Source of the DNA: Paracentrotus lividus | Taxonomy: Eukaryota > Echinodermata > Echinoidea > Camarodonta > Echinidae | Length of the DNA: 64,000 nt | Direction of reading: 5' to 3' | NCBI GenBank assembly: GCA_940671915.1 | Contig: CALNVZ010000554.1 | Location: forward strand, 302,304 to 366,303 | Part shown: piece by piece, positions 23,325 through 33,005 of the stretch | Layout: each line of letters begins with the position of its first letter | Numbering within the stretch: the stretch's first letter is position 1 | Notes under the pieces: generated by a model | Database searches by the model: none | What the model saw: only the letters and a program-made list of their open reading frames with translations | Told to the model about the DNA's origin: nothing | Translations under genes and position numbers: made by a program

Positions 23325-24758
23325 AACACAGAAGTGAAGATCAACATCATGCTTATTTCCAACGAAGATTTTATTATATTTTTATTCTCAAATTTTCGGA
23401 AATACCTCTTCCTTTTTCAAGAGAGACAAGATTGAACAATAACAAAGTTAAACATTATTAAAATTTGAAACCAAGGGAGCGCGTTGGTGTTAGCACACGC
23501 CCACGCGTAGCCAAGGACCTACGTCACAATGAAAGCAGTAAAACTTATGGCATCACAAAGATCGGCTAAATTAGCATTAGCCACGCTGTAGAAGCATCTG
23601 TACACAATCATATAATTAAATTGAACAATCGTAATAATCGTTTATCTCAGCTACTTTGTACAAGATAAAGTCAGGAAAAAAAATCATACGTAACGTCTGA
23701 AGTAAAGCTACCAGTATCAATATTATGAAAAGCAGAAGTCACAGAAAATATATAAACACAATTGTCATTATTTTTCCATCAGAATATATTCAGCGTGTAT
23801 AGAGTTATGAAAAGCTATTATGACAAGAAAATTGAATTAAATTCGAAAAAAAAAAAAATAATAATAATACATACATACATACGTAATACAATAAAGTGTA
23901 GGCCTAGAGACAGGAACATCACATAATTAAATACTGAAAGACATAGATAAGGTAATTAACGGAAGAATGTGTAGTTTGATAGCCATGGCAAATCTCTGTT
24001 GAGACCTGGGTTCTGGAAACTAATGGCTCTTAAGATGGTTTTAAGTTCCTTTAAATGCCTATGATATATATATATATTGTCGTTGTAAACTACAGCATAA
24101 TTATCTTAATAAATTGACTAAATTTGTCTTTGTCAACGTTAAAATTAAATTTCATCTGTTGGTGATGCTGTCTGCCGTGTATGCTATCTCTTCTTTTAAC
24201 ATTTTTTTTAGAAAAGTATAAAACATGTTTTAAGTTTTCATTTATTGTTTTGCCCACCTCTCATGATATTAATTTTTGGGGCAGTTGTTCTTTTGTCCTC
24301 CCATTTGTTTAAAAAATGACTTGGTCAAGTCATTTACTGTTCTCATGTTTAAAGATTTTCTTATTTCAGGGCATACAAAAATAGTCGACAAAATTCAGGC
24401 CATCAATGATGGCCTGAATGTAATATCATGAAGACTCATAAAATAATAAAATGAAATAAATGCAACGCTGCAATATTTTTGGACAAGTGAGGGGATTCTA
24501 TGCAATATTTAGACATCTATACAAACATGTACATTTACACATATAAACATAACTAAATTTTATATACATACTAGTATATTTTTTTATATTATACATAATA
24601 TTGAATACGAAACGTCTGTTGACTCAGTAGAAATCAGTGCGCACAACGCGCGTTGTAAGTGCGGAGCATTTGCTTAGTCCGTACGATCCACGCAAGTTCT
24701 GCGTGCTCATTCGACAGTTAAAATGGACAAGAGCAAAGTAACCGTGGGCCACGCAATT
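23260..24758. other. Non-coding stretch after TA microsatellite
   Basis: (TA)n at 23260-23320, then AT-rich DNA. A small hairpin, TTCAGGCCATCAATGATGGCCTGAA type, lies at about 24394. At 24630-24758 a GC-richer part contains GTGCGCACAACGCGCGTTG, which loosely resembles sequence just past 28090. No gene. Confidence 0.45.
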
Positions 24759-24839
24759 CCCTTACAAAAATGTCCTGTGGTAATCCTGTGGTAATGTGCT
24801 GTGGTAAATCTGTGGTAATTACCACAGGACATTTTACCA

Positions 24840-25250
24840 CACAAATCCTGTGGTAAAATTGGGACATTTACCACATAAATTACCACACGAATCCTGTGGT
24901 AAAATTGGGACATTAACCACATGAATTACCACACGAATCGTGTGGTAAAATTCGGACATTACCACATGGAATACCACACGAATCCTGTAGTAAAATTGGG
25001 ACATTTACCACATGAATTACCACACGAATCCTGTGGTAAAATTGGGACATTACCACATGGATTACCACACGAATCCTTTGGTAAAAGTGGGACATTACCA
25101 CATGGATTACCACACGAATCCTGTGGTAAAATTGGCACATTTACCACATGAATTACCACACGAATCCTGTGGTAAAATTGGGACATTACCACATGAATTA
25201 CCACACGAATCCTGTGGTATAATTGGGACATTACCACACAAATTCGTGTG
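24840..25250 (+). repeat. ~46-bp tandem array of TTACCACACGAATCCTGTGG
   Basis: About nine units; the landmark CCTGTGGTAAAATTGG recurs near 24850, 24892, 24936, 24983, 25031, 25074, 25117, 25165 and 25210. Each unit contains TTACCACA in both orientations and so is self-complementary. Open frames here are repeat artefacts. Confidence 0.85.
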
Positions 25251-25254
25251 GTAA

Positions 25255-25450
25255 AAAAACCATTACCACACATCCGTTACCACACAAAGTTACCACAGGA
25301 TTACCATACACCGTTACCACAGGATTACCACATACTTACCACACGCCGTTACCACAGGATTACCACATGCCGTTACCATAGGATACCACACGCCGCGCCG
25401 TTACCACAGGATTACCACACGCCGTTACCACAGGAATACCGCACACACTA
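25255..25450 (+). repeat. ~24-bp tandem array of GTTACCACAGGATTACCACA
   Basis: About eight units of GTTACCACAGGA plus TTACCACACGCC variants. It forms the inner edge of the left arm of the 24759-28088 element. Confidence 0.8.
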
Positions 25451-25775
25451 AAGAATACCACACGCTGATATATATACCAATATTTTTTTAAAATATTTTG
25501 GGTCACAGTTAGTTATTTCTATATTTCTTGATGATAATGCAAATTTCATAATTATCGCTCTTGATGTTACTCTGTGTTTAGGAAATACATTTCCCTAAAA
25601 GAAAATACATCAATATGCAGTGAATTACTGTTTATTAATGTAACGTTCACAAAATAATGATTTGTGCATAGAAAATAATTTTATGCAAATGAGCTAATTA
25701 CCATAATACCACATAAAAATACCACAGGAATACCACACGACTTCTACACTTCAACAGGAAACTAACACTTGGTGT

Positions 25776-25940
25776 AAATCCACTTTGACTAATGCCCACT
25801 TGGTCTAATCCCTCTTGGTTGTTTGTCTACAATCAGTTGGTCACATTACCATTTGGTCTCATTAATTCCCATTTGGTCTAATGTCCCTTCCTGTAAAGCT
25901 AGTAGGCCTAAAAGAGAATCCTTAATTAGACCACGAGGGA
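25776..25940 (+). repeat. Solo arm of the ATTTGGTCTAAT family
   Basis: Units such as CCACTTGGTCTAATCC and CCCATTTGGTCTAATG occur here with an inverse TTAATTAGACCACGAG near 25931. The word is the same as in the arms of 7365-8665, so two families are nested. Confidence 0.6.
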
Positions 25941-25989
25941 AACTACACCAAAATATTTTTTAACTACTGTCACACTCATGCACATATAT

Positions 25990-26151
25990 CCACATACACA
26001 CACACACACACGCATGCACACACACACACACACAAATTATATGATAGTGAGTGGTATTTGGATCCTGTGGTAACAAGTGGGTGGTATTCCTGTGGTATTA
26101 TACCACACGACTCTGGTATATGACCACATATTTCCTGTGGTATGATTACCC

Positions 26152-26184
<33 letters not shown>

Positions 26185-26190
26185 CCATAC
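25990..26190 (+). repeat. CA microsatellites
   Basis: (AC)n tracts at about 25998-26034 and 26152-26202, within the TTACCACA element. Confidence 0.8.
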
Positions 26191-26859
26191 ACACACACCT
26201 ACACATATTGCGGTATATTCCTGTTATACATTAATGTGGTATCAGTATGTGGTAGGTACTGTGTGGTGATGTGGGGTACTCATGTGTGATACTGACGTGT
26301 GGTAATCTGCTCTGGTATTGTTTTTGATTAACGCATGAATATAAATAATGTTACCACATATTTCCTGTGGTATGAGATCTTTATGTGGTATTTTATGTGG
26401 TAATACAGGTAAGTACTACCGTCTGTGTCAAATAAAATGGTACAGTTGGAAAATATTTTTTTTATGTATGAAAATTAATCACATTCTTAAAGTATTTGAT
26501 GTTTAAATAAACTAGGAAAATCAGGCTTTATTCTGCAATTTATTTCACCCATCTGGTGCTGTAGATCTTGAGATATGACAAGTTTTCCATAATCAAGGAA
26601 ACATATTCTTATTGCGCATGCTTCTCAATGGGTTTCGCACATATAATAGCCATGAATTCAGCGCACCGAGACAAAAGATGTGTGCTATTTCGATTAGCTC
26701 ATCGCCGCACAAAAATTATGATAACTTTTGTTTTACAAACGCAAAATTATACAAAACAAAATGCATCAGTGAGATCAGAATCTTTTGGCTTTAAGTTGGT
26801 ATCACATTCACACATCATTTGAGATGATTTAATACCTAAATATTTTTGTCCACACAGAC

Positions 26860-28080
26860 TGTACAGGAATACCACAGACAATTACCCCACATTTCCTGTG
26901 GTATGAGATATTCCTGTTGTATTTTATGTTGTAATTTAGGTACCACATGAATACCACAGGTACCCATTTTCATTACCACACGACTCTATATTACCACACT
27001 CATTTCCTGTAGTATTAGATATTCATGTGGTACTTTGTGTGGTACTCTGGGTACCACAGGAATACCACAGACACCCATTATCATTACCACATAACTCTGT
27101 GTTATATTATCACACAATTCCTGTGGTACGAGATCTTCCTATGGTATTTGTGTGGTAATTTAGGTACCACAGGAATACCAGAGACACCCATTTTAATTAC
27201 CACACAACTGTATATGTACAACACATTACCTGTTGTATGAGATCTTCCTGTGGTATTTTGTGTGCTAATATAGGTACTATACAGGAATATCACAGACACC
27301 CATTTTCATACCCACACGACTCCATGATTTATTACCCCACATTTCCTGTGGTATGAAATATTCCTGTTGTATTTTGTGTTGTAATTTAGGTACCACAGGA
27401 ATACCACAGGTACCCATTTTCATTACCACACGACTCTAAATAACCACACTCATTTCCTGTAGTATTAGATATTCATGTGGTACTTTGTGTGGTACTCTGG
27501 GTACCACAGGAATTCCACAGACAGCCATTATCATTACCACATAATTCTGTGTTATATTACCACACATATCCTGTGGTATAAGATCTTCCTATGGTATTTG
27601 TGTGGTAATTTAGGTACCACAGGAATACCACAGACACCCATTTTAATTACCACACAACTCTATATGTTATTACAGCACATTACCTGTTGTATGAGATCTT
27701 CCTGTGGTACTTTGTGTGGTAATGTAGGTACTATACAGGAATACCACAGACACCCATTTTCATTCCCACACGACTCCATGATATATTACCCCACATTTCC
27801 TGTGGTATGAGATATTCCTGTGGTATTTCGTGTGGTAATTTGGGTACCACAGGAATACCACACGAATCTAAAGTATATTACCACACATTTCCTGTGGTAT
27901 AAGATATTCCTTTGGTATTTTGTGTGGTAATTTTGGTACCACAGGAATACCACAGGCACCAATTCTCGTTACCACACGACTCTATGGTATATTACCGCAC
28001 ATATTCCTGTGGTATGAGGTATTCCTGTGGTAATTTGTGTGGTAAAACCAGTTACCACAGGAATTACCACAGGACATTTT
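26860..28080 (+). repeat. Higher-order repeat: ~113-bp units in 450-bp blocks
   Basis: The landmark CCCCACATTTCCTGTGGTAT appears at 26883, 27333 and 27789, that is 450 and 456 bp apart. Each block holds about four ~113-bp units, each with paired TACCACAGGAATACCACAG and its inverse. Blocks are about 90 percent alike by eye. Confidence 0.75.
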
Positions 28081-28088
28081 AGTAAGGG

Positions 28089-28937
28089 TTATCCCGTGCG
28101 CAGCACGCACGTGCCAAGTGCGCCGTCGGTACAGCAAGTGACAGCCGCAAATATCTAATTAATTATTGATGGTGACGATGTTTTATTGAAATCCTTTTTG
28201 AGGTTGCAAAAGAGCAGAGTTCAATTCTGTTAAATATGATAAAAGTTTCTGAATTCTAGGATTGTAAAATATGCTCATATTTTATTACTTTTAAGTCTTA
28301 TTTATTGACTCTCTTTTTGTTGAATTTAGACTGATATTTTGCTGGTAATTTGGACAGGTTGTTCAATTAAAATGAATTGGTATTGTTTTGACAATCATGA
28401 AACATCAAAGTGAAAGTAAAGTTTAATAAGCATTTACGTTACCTTTCTGAAAGTCCTTTAATGTATGTAATGTGTATTGGGATTATCAATTATTTACTGT
28501 AAAGTTAAAATTAATCATATTGGTTTTCCAACGATGGTCTCAGCTAAAAGGGAGGGTGTCTTTATACCAATATTGATGTAGTAGTACTGCGGAAGCAAAT
28601 GTGGTGTTTTAAACATGGCTTACATTTCTTTTGGATTTAAAACCCAAGATGACATTTGCTGGTTACCGAGCATAAATGTGAATTTTTGGTAATTAAATTT
28701 CACCCTTCTGACATTAATAGCATCATAAATAACATGTGTGCTTGTTTTGAATTTGTTATTATCAATTATTTTGAATGTTTCAAAACGATAGATATTATGA
28801 GTATTTCAAGTATAGGTAATTATGCTCATTTACAAAAGGCAATTGGATAATCGATTATGCATTACGAATTTAATTCTTTGTATTCTCCCTTTTCTTTTAC
28901 ATTGCAAATTGAATTACATGTTAGCATTCAACCATGT
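28089..28937. other. Non-coding stretch
   Basis: GC-richer phrase at 28090-28145, then AT-rich DNA. Short frames only. No gene or clear repeat seen. Confidence 0.4.
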
Positions 28938-29296
28938 CAGGCCCGTAACTAAGATTTTTACGGGAGGGTTTGAAATCTGCAAAAGAGGAAAAAAAGGTAC
29001 ATCCACAATTTTTAAGGTCACGCCGGGCTAGCTAAAAGGTACATCATCATGCTTGCGACGCGCGATAAGATAGGGGGGGGGAGGGACGTAGCGTGTTAAA
29101 ATTTCTTCGGCCTTCGGCCTCGAGAAAGAGTACCATATAACAGCTATAGGGATAGGCTAAGGTCGTTCTTAATATGATCTTCAACTTGTTATTAATTCCA
29201 ATCCATTTTTGTTTGGTTGTCAAGCGGACCTTTGCTTGCCAGCGGGGGGTGGGGGTTGGAACAAAACGCCCCCCCCCTCCCTTAGTTATGGGCCTG
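28938..29296. mobile_element. MITE-like element with CAGGCCCGTAACTAAG ends
   Basis: Left end CAGGCCCGTAACTAAG at 28938 faces the inverse CTTAGTTATGGGCCTG at 29281-29296. The 0.36-kb body has G-rich runs and CTTCGGCCTTCGG; no frame. A partial copy lies at about 19191. It sits ~70 bp past the 3' edge of the lectin-like exon. Confidence 0.65.
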
Positions 29297-29367
29297 CTTG
29301 TAATGATCTTGAATAAAGTGGGTTGAACTATAATACAATTCTAAGCCGAAGGACGAAAATTACTTAC

Positions 29368-29471
29368 CCTGATTGAGTGTTGTTAATCCAGGTAATATTC
29401 CCATCATCCTTGATGTCGGTAATTCCTATCCAATAGCCTTCCCTTTTTGTCGTAAAAGAACCCAGAAATGC
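29368..29471 (-). CDS. C-type lectin-like domain exon (host gene fragment)
   Basis: On the minus strand, TTCTAAACAG is followed by 104 nt that translate as AFLGSFTTKREGYWIGITDI and then KDDGNITWINNTQS, ending at a strong donor GTAAGTA. YWIG, a following acidic D.K.DG segment and the TW.N sequence are the central signature of C-type lectin-like domains, where the WIG block forms part of the core. The exon starts in phase 0. Neighbouring domain halves (first cysteine helix, final WND/C part) are not in view, so the full gene extends elsewhere or is broken. Carbohydrate binding cannot be inferred because the Ca2+-site motif is outside this exon. Confidence 0.75.
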
Positions 29472-29548
29472 CTGTTTAGAACAATTTAAAAGTAAATAAA
29501 TACAAATCAACACATGCAAATTTGATTTATTGGATTTTTTGTACGTAC

Positions 29549-29675
29549 CTCCTGCACTCGATACCCGGTTGGGGTTTTAACGTAATTCATAAAGTCCTCC
29601 GCCGGATACTCCCTCCCTTTAAATTTAATTCTTTGGAATGTTTTTGTTTGCAGGAAAGAACTATTTGAGGTCTTC
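29549..29675 (-). CDS. Candidate upstream exon of the same gene
   Basis: On the minus strand an open frame ends in CCGGGTATCGAGTGCAGGAG and a good donor GTACGT at 29548. Its reading RIKFKGREYPAEDFMNYVKT followed by PTGYRVQE ends in phase 0, which fits the phase-0 start of the lectin-like exon after a short 77-nt intron. The acceptor is not clear, so the 5' boundary is approximate. The sequence does not look like the first half of a lectin domain, so the join is uncertain. Confidence 0.35.
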
Positions 29676-29679
29676 TCCA

Positions 29680-29880
29680 GACATATTACCAAATAGGATG
29701 TGCCTTTTTTTTCTTCATTGTATATGTTATTCGTGTACAAAATCCATTGTTCTTTTAATAATTTAGGTTTTCCCAGTCAATTTGACATTTACTTCAAGCA
29801 GTTTTCCATTATTAAAGCATTATATTATTATAAATATAATGTTGTATTAAATTATTAGGTGATATGTACGTTACGTAGAG
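29680..29880. other. Non-coding stretch
   Basis: AT-rich; upstream side of the lectin-like gene fragment. No further exon recognised. Confidence 0.35.
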
Positions 29881-30675
29881 GAGAGTAGGGTTAGTTGGAA
29901 CACGGAGTTAGTTGAAACATTGTAATTTTCTTTAACGGCAATAACAAATTATTCAAATCTACCATCATGTTGTTGCTATTAGCAACTGCCATACACCACA
30001 TTTTAGATATCACACATGCTTCAAGCCTTGTGAAGTTAAAAAAGCAATTTTTTTTTTTTTTTTTTTCACCTGCTGAATTAATTTTGTCACTTTTACAAAT
30101 GTTTTAATATTTCAGAGATGACCATGACTTAAGTTGGTCACATATTTTTAGAATAACAAACAAATATCCCGAACTACAAAACAAGGTTAAATATATGGCA
30201 TGCTGTTGTCCCTCTTTTGTGTTGTAAGTTTACAAATGTCAATTAAAAGCCTCTGGGTTTCGTTAAAACATTTTGAAGCATGTATTAAGTAGATAGGTTT
30301 CAGCTGAATAAATTTTTTTTTAAAATTATATAATTCAAAGAAGTGTTCCGAAATATTTCAATACATGTATAATAGTGCACTTTGGATATTTCTAATTTTG
30401 GTTTAAACAAAATATATTGCAGAAAGCTACTTCAAAGGACTTCAGATAATGTGCAAGTGAGTGGATGCTATCAACTTTAATAAAACATGAAGTAAAATAA
30501 AAAATTGAACACCGATCTTTAATATTTTAATTGGAATCCATAAAGCTAGTAAGCTGAACCCATGCAATATTGTTGTAGGTAGATTAAATATAATTCTAAA
30601 GATACCATGCACGATGTGTAACTTACCCCACACCTTGTTCCAACTAACCCCGCGTGTGGGGATAGTTCGAACACT
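29881..30675. mobile_element. TIR element with GGGGTTAGTTGGAACA words
   Basis: Left side: GAGTAGGGTTAGTTGGAACA and then GGAGTTAGTTGAAACA. Right side: TGTTCCAACTAACCCCG, preceded by TAACTTACCCCACA and followed by GGGGATAGTTCGAACAC. The words resemble those of the 17258 element but end in GGAACA rather than GGGACA. The outer boundaries are approximate. No transposase frame in the 0.75-kb interior. Confidence 0.6.
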
Positions 30676-30767
30676 TGACATTGTCTTGTTGAAGATGGAT
30701 TTTTTCCGGAATCCTCACTAAGTTTAAGAATTTTATGGGGTGTATTTGTATCATACCGTATCAAAAC

Positions 30768-30960
30768 AACTATCCCCTGGACAATCATCCCCCGGACAAC
30801 TACCCCCGGACAATTACTCCCAAAGGGCAATTACCCCGGGACAATTACCCCCGGACAATTACCCCAGAGTTCAATTACCCCGACGAAACTAGCCCCCGGG
30901 AAAACTACCCCAACACAATTACCCCCGACGACAACTACCACAAGACAATTACTCCCCCAA
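30768..30960 (+). repeat. ~15-bp tandem array of GGACAATTACCCCC
   Basis: About a dozen units around GGACAATTACCCCC, with variants such as GGACAACTACCCCC and GAAACTAGCCCCC. The word is close to that of 18536-20561. No inverse arm is visible within several kb, so this could be a solo arm. Confidence 0.75.
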
Positions 30961-31639
30961 GAACGCCGTAAGATGTGTGTATATTTGATATGGTCCAACG
31001 GCAATATTAAAGTATGAAATGCTTATTTATAATGTTTATTGTAAGAACTCTGTATGCTTCATTTCTTCCCAATTCCATATATCATGTTTATTCTTATTTT
31101 GTCAAACCTAATAATTGATTTCATTTATGTGATACAATGAAATTCGATAGAAATCAATAAATTTGTTTAGAGAATGTTTCTTTGTTTTTGTCTTAGTCCA
31201 ACAGAGGATTCGACTTTTGGGGCCTAACCTTGTTTTGGCGTCTATATATATTTATTTTTTTTTTTTTTTTTTTCAACGCTTTATGATTGCCTAAACCTTC
31301 TATTTGAAAAACCCGATTGCTGACACTCTGTCAGCATTGAGCATTTTGTGATATGTGACGTCATACAAAATGGCCCCAAAATTACCCCATTCCCCTCTAA
31401 AAATGAGAAAATTGATGTTTAATATGGACATTTCAACAACTTTAGGGAGCTTAATGTCTGCATAGGACCTAGGAGATAGATTCTAGGACCATTTCTAAAT
31501 ATTGTTTTGATATATCACATGGCTATATATGACATGCTAATTTGCATATTGTCCATAGCACCCTCTGTTTAGAAATATTAGTAACATGAAATATCTGTGC
31601 TCCATAACTGACTGATGATCAGTTATTGTGCTAAATGAT
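30961..31639. other. Non-coding stretch
   Basis: AT-rich with a poly-T run near 31255-31273. A phrase at 31350-31560 (GACGTCATACAAAATGGCCCC) resembles dispersed sequence, but no structure was defined. Confidence 0.4.
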
Positions 31640-32310
31640 TAGTATAGCACCCAAGAACATGATCCAGTCGTTTGTATAGTCGTTCTTACTTCACGGACAC
31701 CCTACATGGTGAAACCAGACAGAACCGTTTATTTTATAGCAGATTCAGGAGAAGCGTTGTCAGCTTCACATCCTTTGTCATTACAAAGAATTTACGGGTG
31801 AAAATCGTATGGTTTTACAATGTCATAGTCTGTTTGGAGGTCAACAAATGCTGTTCCGGTAATAAGCTCTTCCTCAACCCATCCTTAATGTGCTGTGTGA
31901 GGTTCAGGAGTTGGCTAGTTCAGGACTTTCTTGGCTGGAAACCTGTTTGTTAGTGTTCAGGAATGAGAAGGTCATCAACAATGGGGGCAATACAAGTAAG
32001 TATGAGTCTTTCAAAGAGTTGCATGTATGACATAGTCATGATAGTAGAGAGATGAGTCTATAGCTCTTAGGGATGGCTGGATCTTTACCCCGTTAAAGCA
32101 GGACAACCACACCTGATTTCCTCCATAGATTGGTACTCATGCAATTGTCCAGTATGTCAAGCAGCCACTGAAGCGCAACGGGTCCAAGGTGTTTCATCTA
32201 TTCGCAGAGGATGTCAATAAGGCCTGCAGCAATGTTGTTTTTCTTGGTCTTGATACCGTCACAAAAGTTTTTCATACTAAAAGGTTTTGTCAGGTCTAAG
32301 GACTCTTGGA
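31640..32310 (-). pseudogene. Degenerate non-LTR reverse transcriptase fragment
   Basis: On the minus strand, broken frames give WLLDILDNCMSTNLWRKSGV, then KDPAIPKSYR, then GFQPRKSCTSQLLNLTQHI, then AFVDLQTDYD. These are the fingers and first palm blocks (motif A, with the catalytic aspartate in AFVDL) of a Jockey/CR1-type LINE. Stops and frameshifts interrupt all of it; the YADD half is missing at the lower-coordinate side. It is followed on its 5' side by another LINE tail. Confidence 0.75.
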
Positions 32311-32690
32311 AGCATTCTTTTTTATTTATTTATTCATTTATTTCTGATCTTTATACAGGGTTGCGCATTATCACCAATATAGGTGGTCTGCCATGAGGCC
32401 CTGTTGCAATAACACACAAAACATAGAAAATCAATAATACAAAATAGTCAATATATACACATGCATATACAAATTCATTGGTATCCTTATAAATAACCTT
32501 ATCCATTTCATGGAAATTGATTCTTATTTAAATTTGAAAAAAAAAAAAAAAAAAAAAAAAAAATTGGATCATGAATAATGTCAAAAGTCGCCAGAAATTG
32601 TTCTATATGTTTTGGAAGATTATAAATACTATTTTGTTAATGAAAGAATACACATTTGTGATTTTAAAAAAAAATAATAAAAATATATAA
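32311..32690 (-). mobile_element. CR1-like LINE 3' tail
   Basis: A TTTATTTATTTATTCATTTA tract near 32320 is followed by ATCTTTATACAGGGTTGCGC and GGCCCTGTTGCAATAA, parallel to the tail of the LINE at 1043-1140 (TTTATTTATT, ATTTATACAGGGTCACATG, GCAACAAGGCTCTG). The copy is truncated within the untranslated region. A long A run lies at 32537-32562. Confidence 0.6.
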
Positions 32691-33000
32691 TAGGAAGATT
32701 AAATGAGAACTTACCTGTTTGAAATTTAATCTTGATTTTATAAGTAAGTCTTAGAGAAGAGACTACATGTCTCGTCGGGTTGGAAATGAGATACCGTTGA
32801 TCACGTGATTGTCAATCTTAAAAGCAGTACGAGTATACAGGATACATACATACAGGAAGATGAAGATATTGAGAACTTGCCTGAGATAAAGTTACGTAAG
32901 TCGCAGGGCGGGAGAGGAGGGATGTAGTCTCTTCTCTACGACTTACTTATAAAATCAAGATTAAATTTCAAACAGGTAAGTTCTCATTTAATCTTCCTAT
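32690..33000. mobile_element. 311-bp palindromic element
   Basis: Inverted arms of about 77 bp: ATAGGAAGATTAAATGAGAA at the left and TTCTCATTTAATCTTCCTAT at the right. The arms contain AAGTAAGTC...GAGACTACATG words, also found in the ends of the larger element at 33006-37439. Non-coding. Probably a short relative of that element. Confidence 0.8.
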
Positions 33001-33005
33001 TTTAT

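Larger units (their letters stand above)
24759..28088. mobile_element. 3.3-kb element built of TTACCACAGGA words
   Basis: Inverted ends: CCCTTACAAAAATGTCCTGT at 24759 and ACAGGACATTTTAGTAAGGG ending at 28088, continuing into TTACCACAG words on both sides. The left part (24840-25250) is a ~46-bp tandem array, then ~24-bp units to 25450; the right part (25950-28080) is ~113-bp units within a 450-bp higher order. The middle (25450-25775) is AT-rich. No coding region. It differs from simple satellites in having defined inverted ends. Confidence 0.8.

Noticed and set aside
24840..25250. Regular short repeats that could suggest a CRISPR array
   Set aside because: The spacers are themselves part of the ~46-bp tandem unit and are not unique; the surroundings are eukaryotic mobile elements and there are no cas genes.
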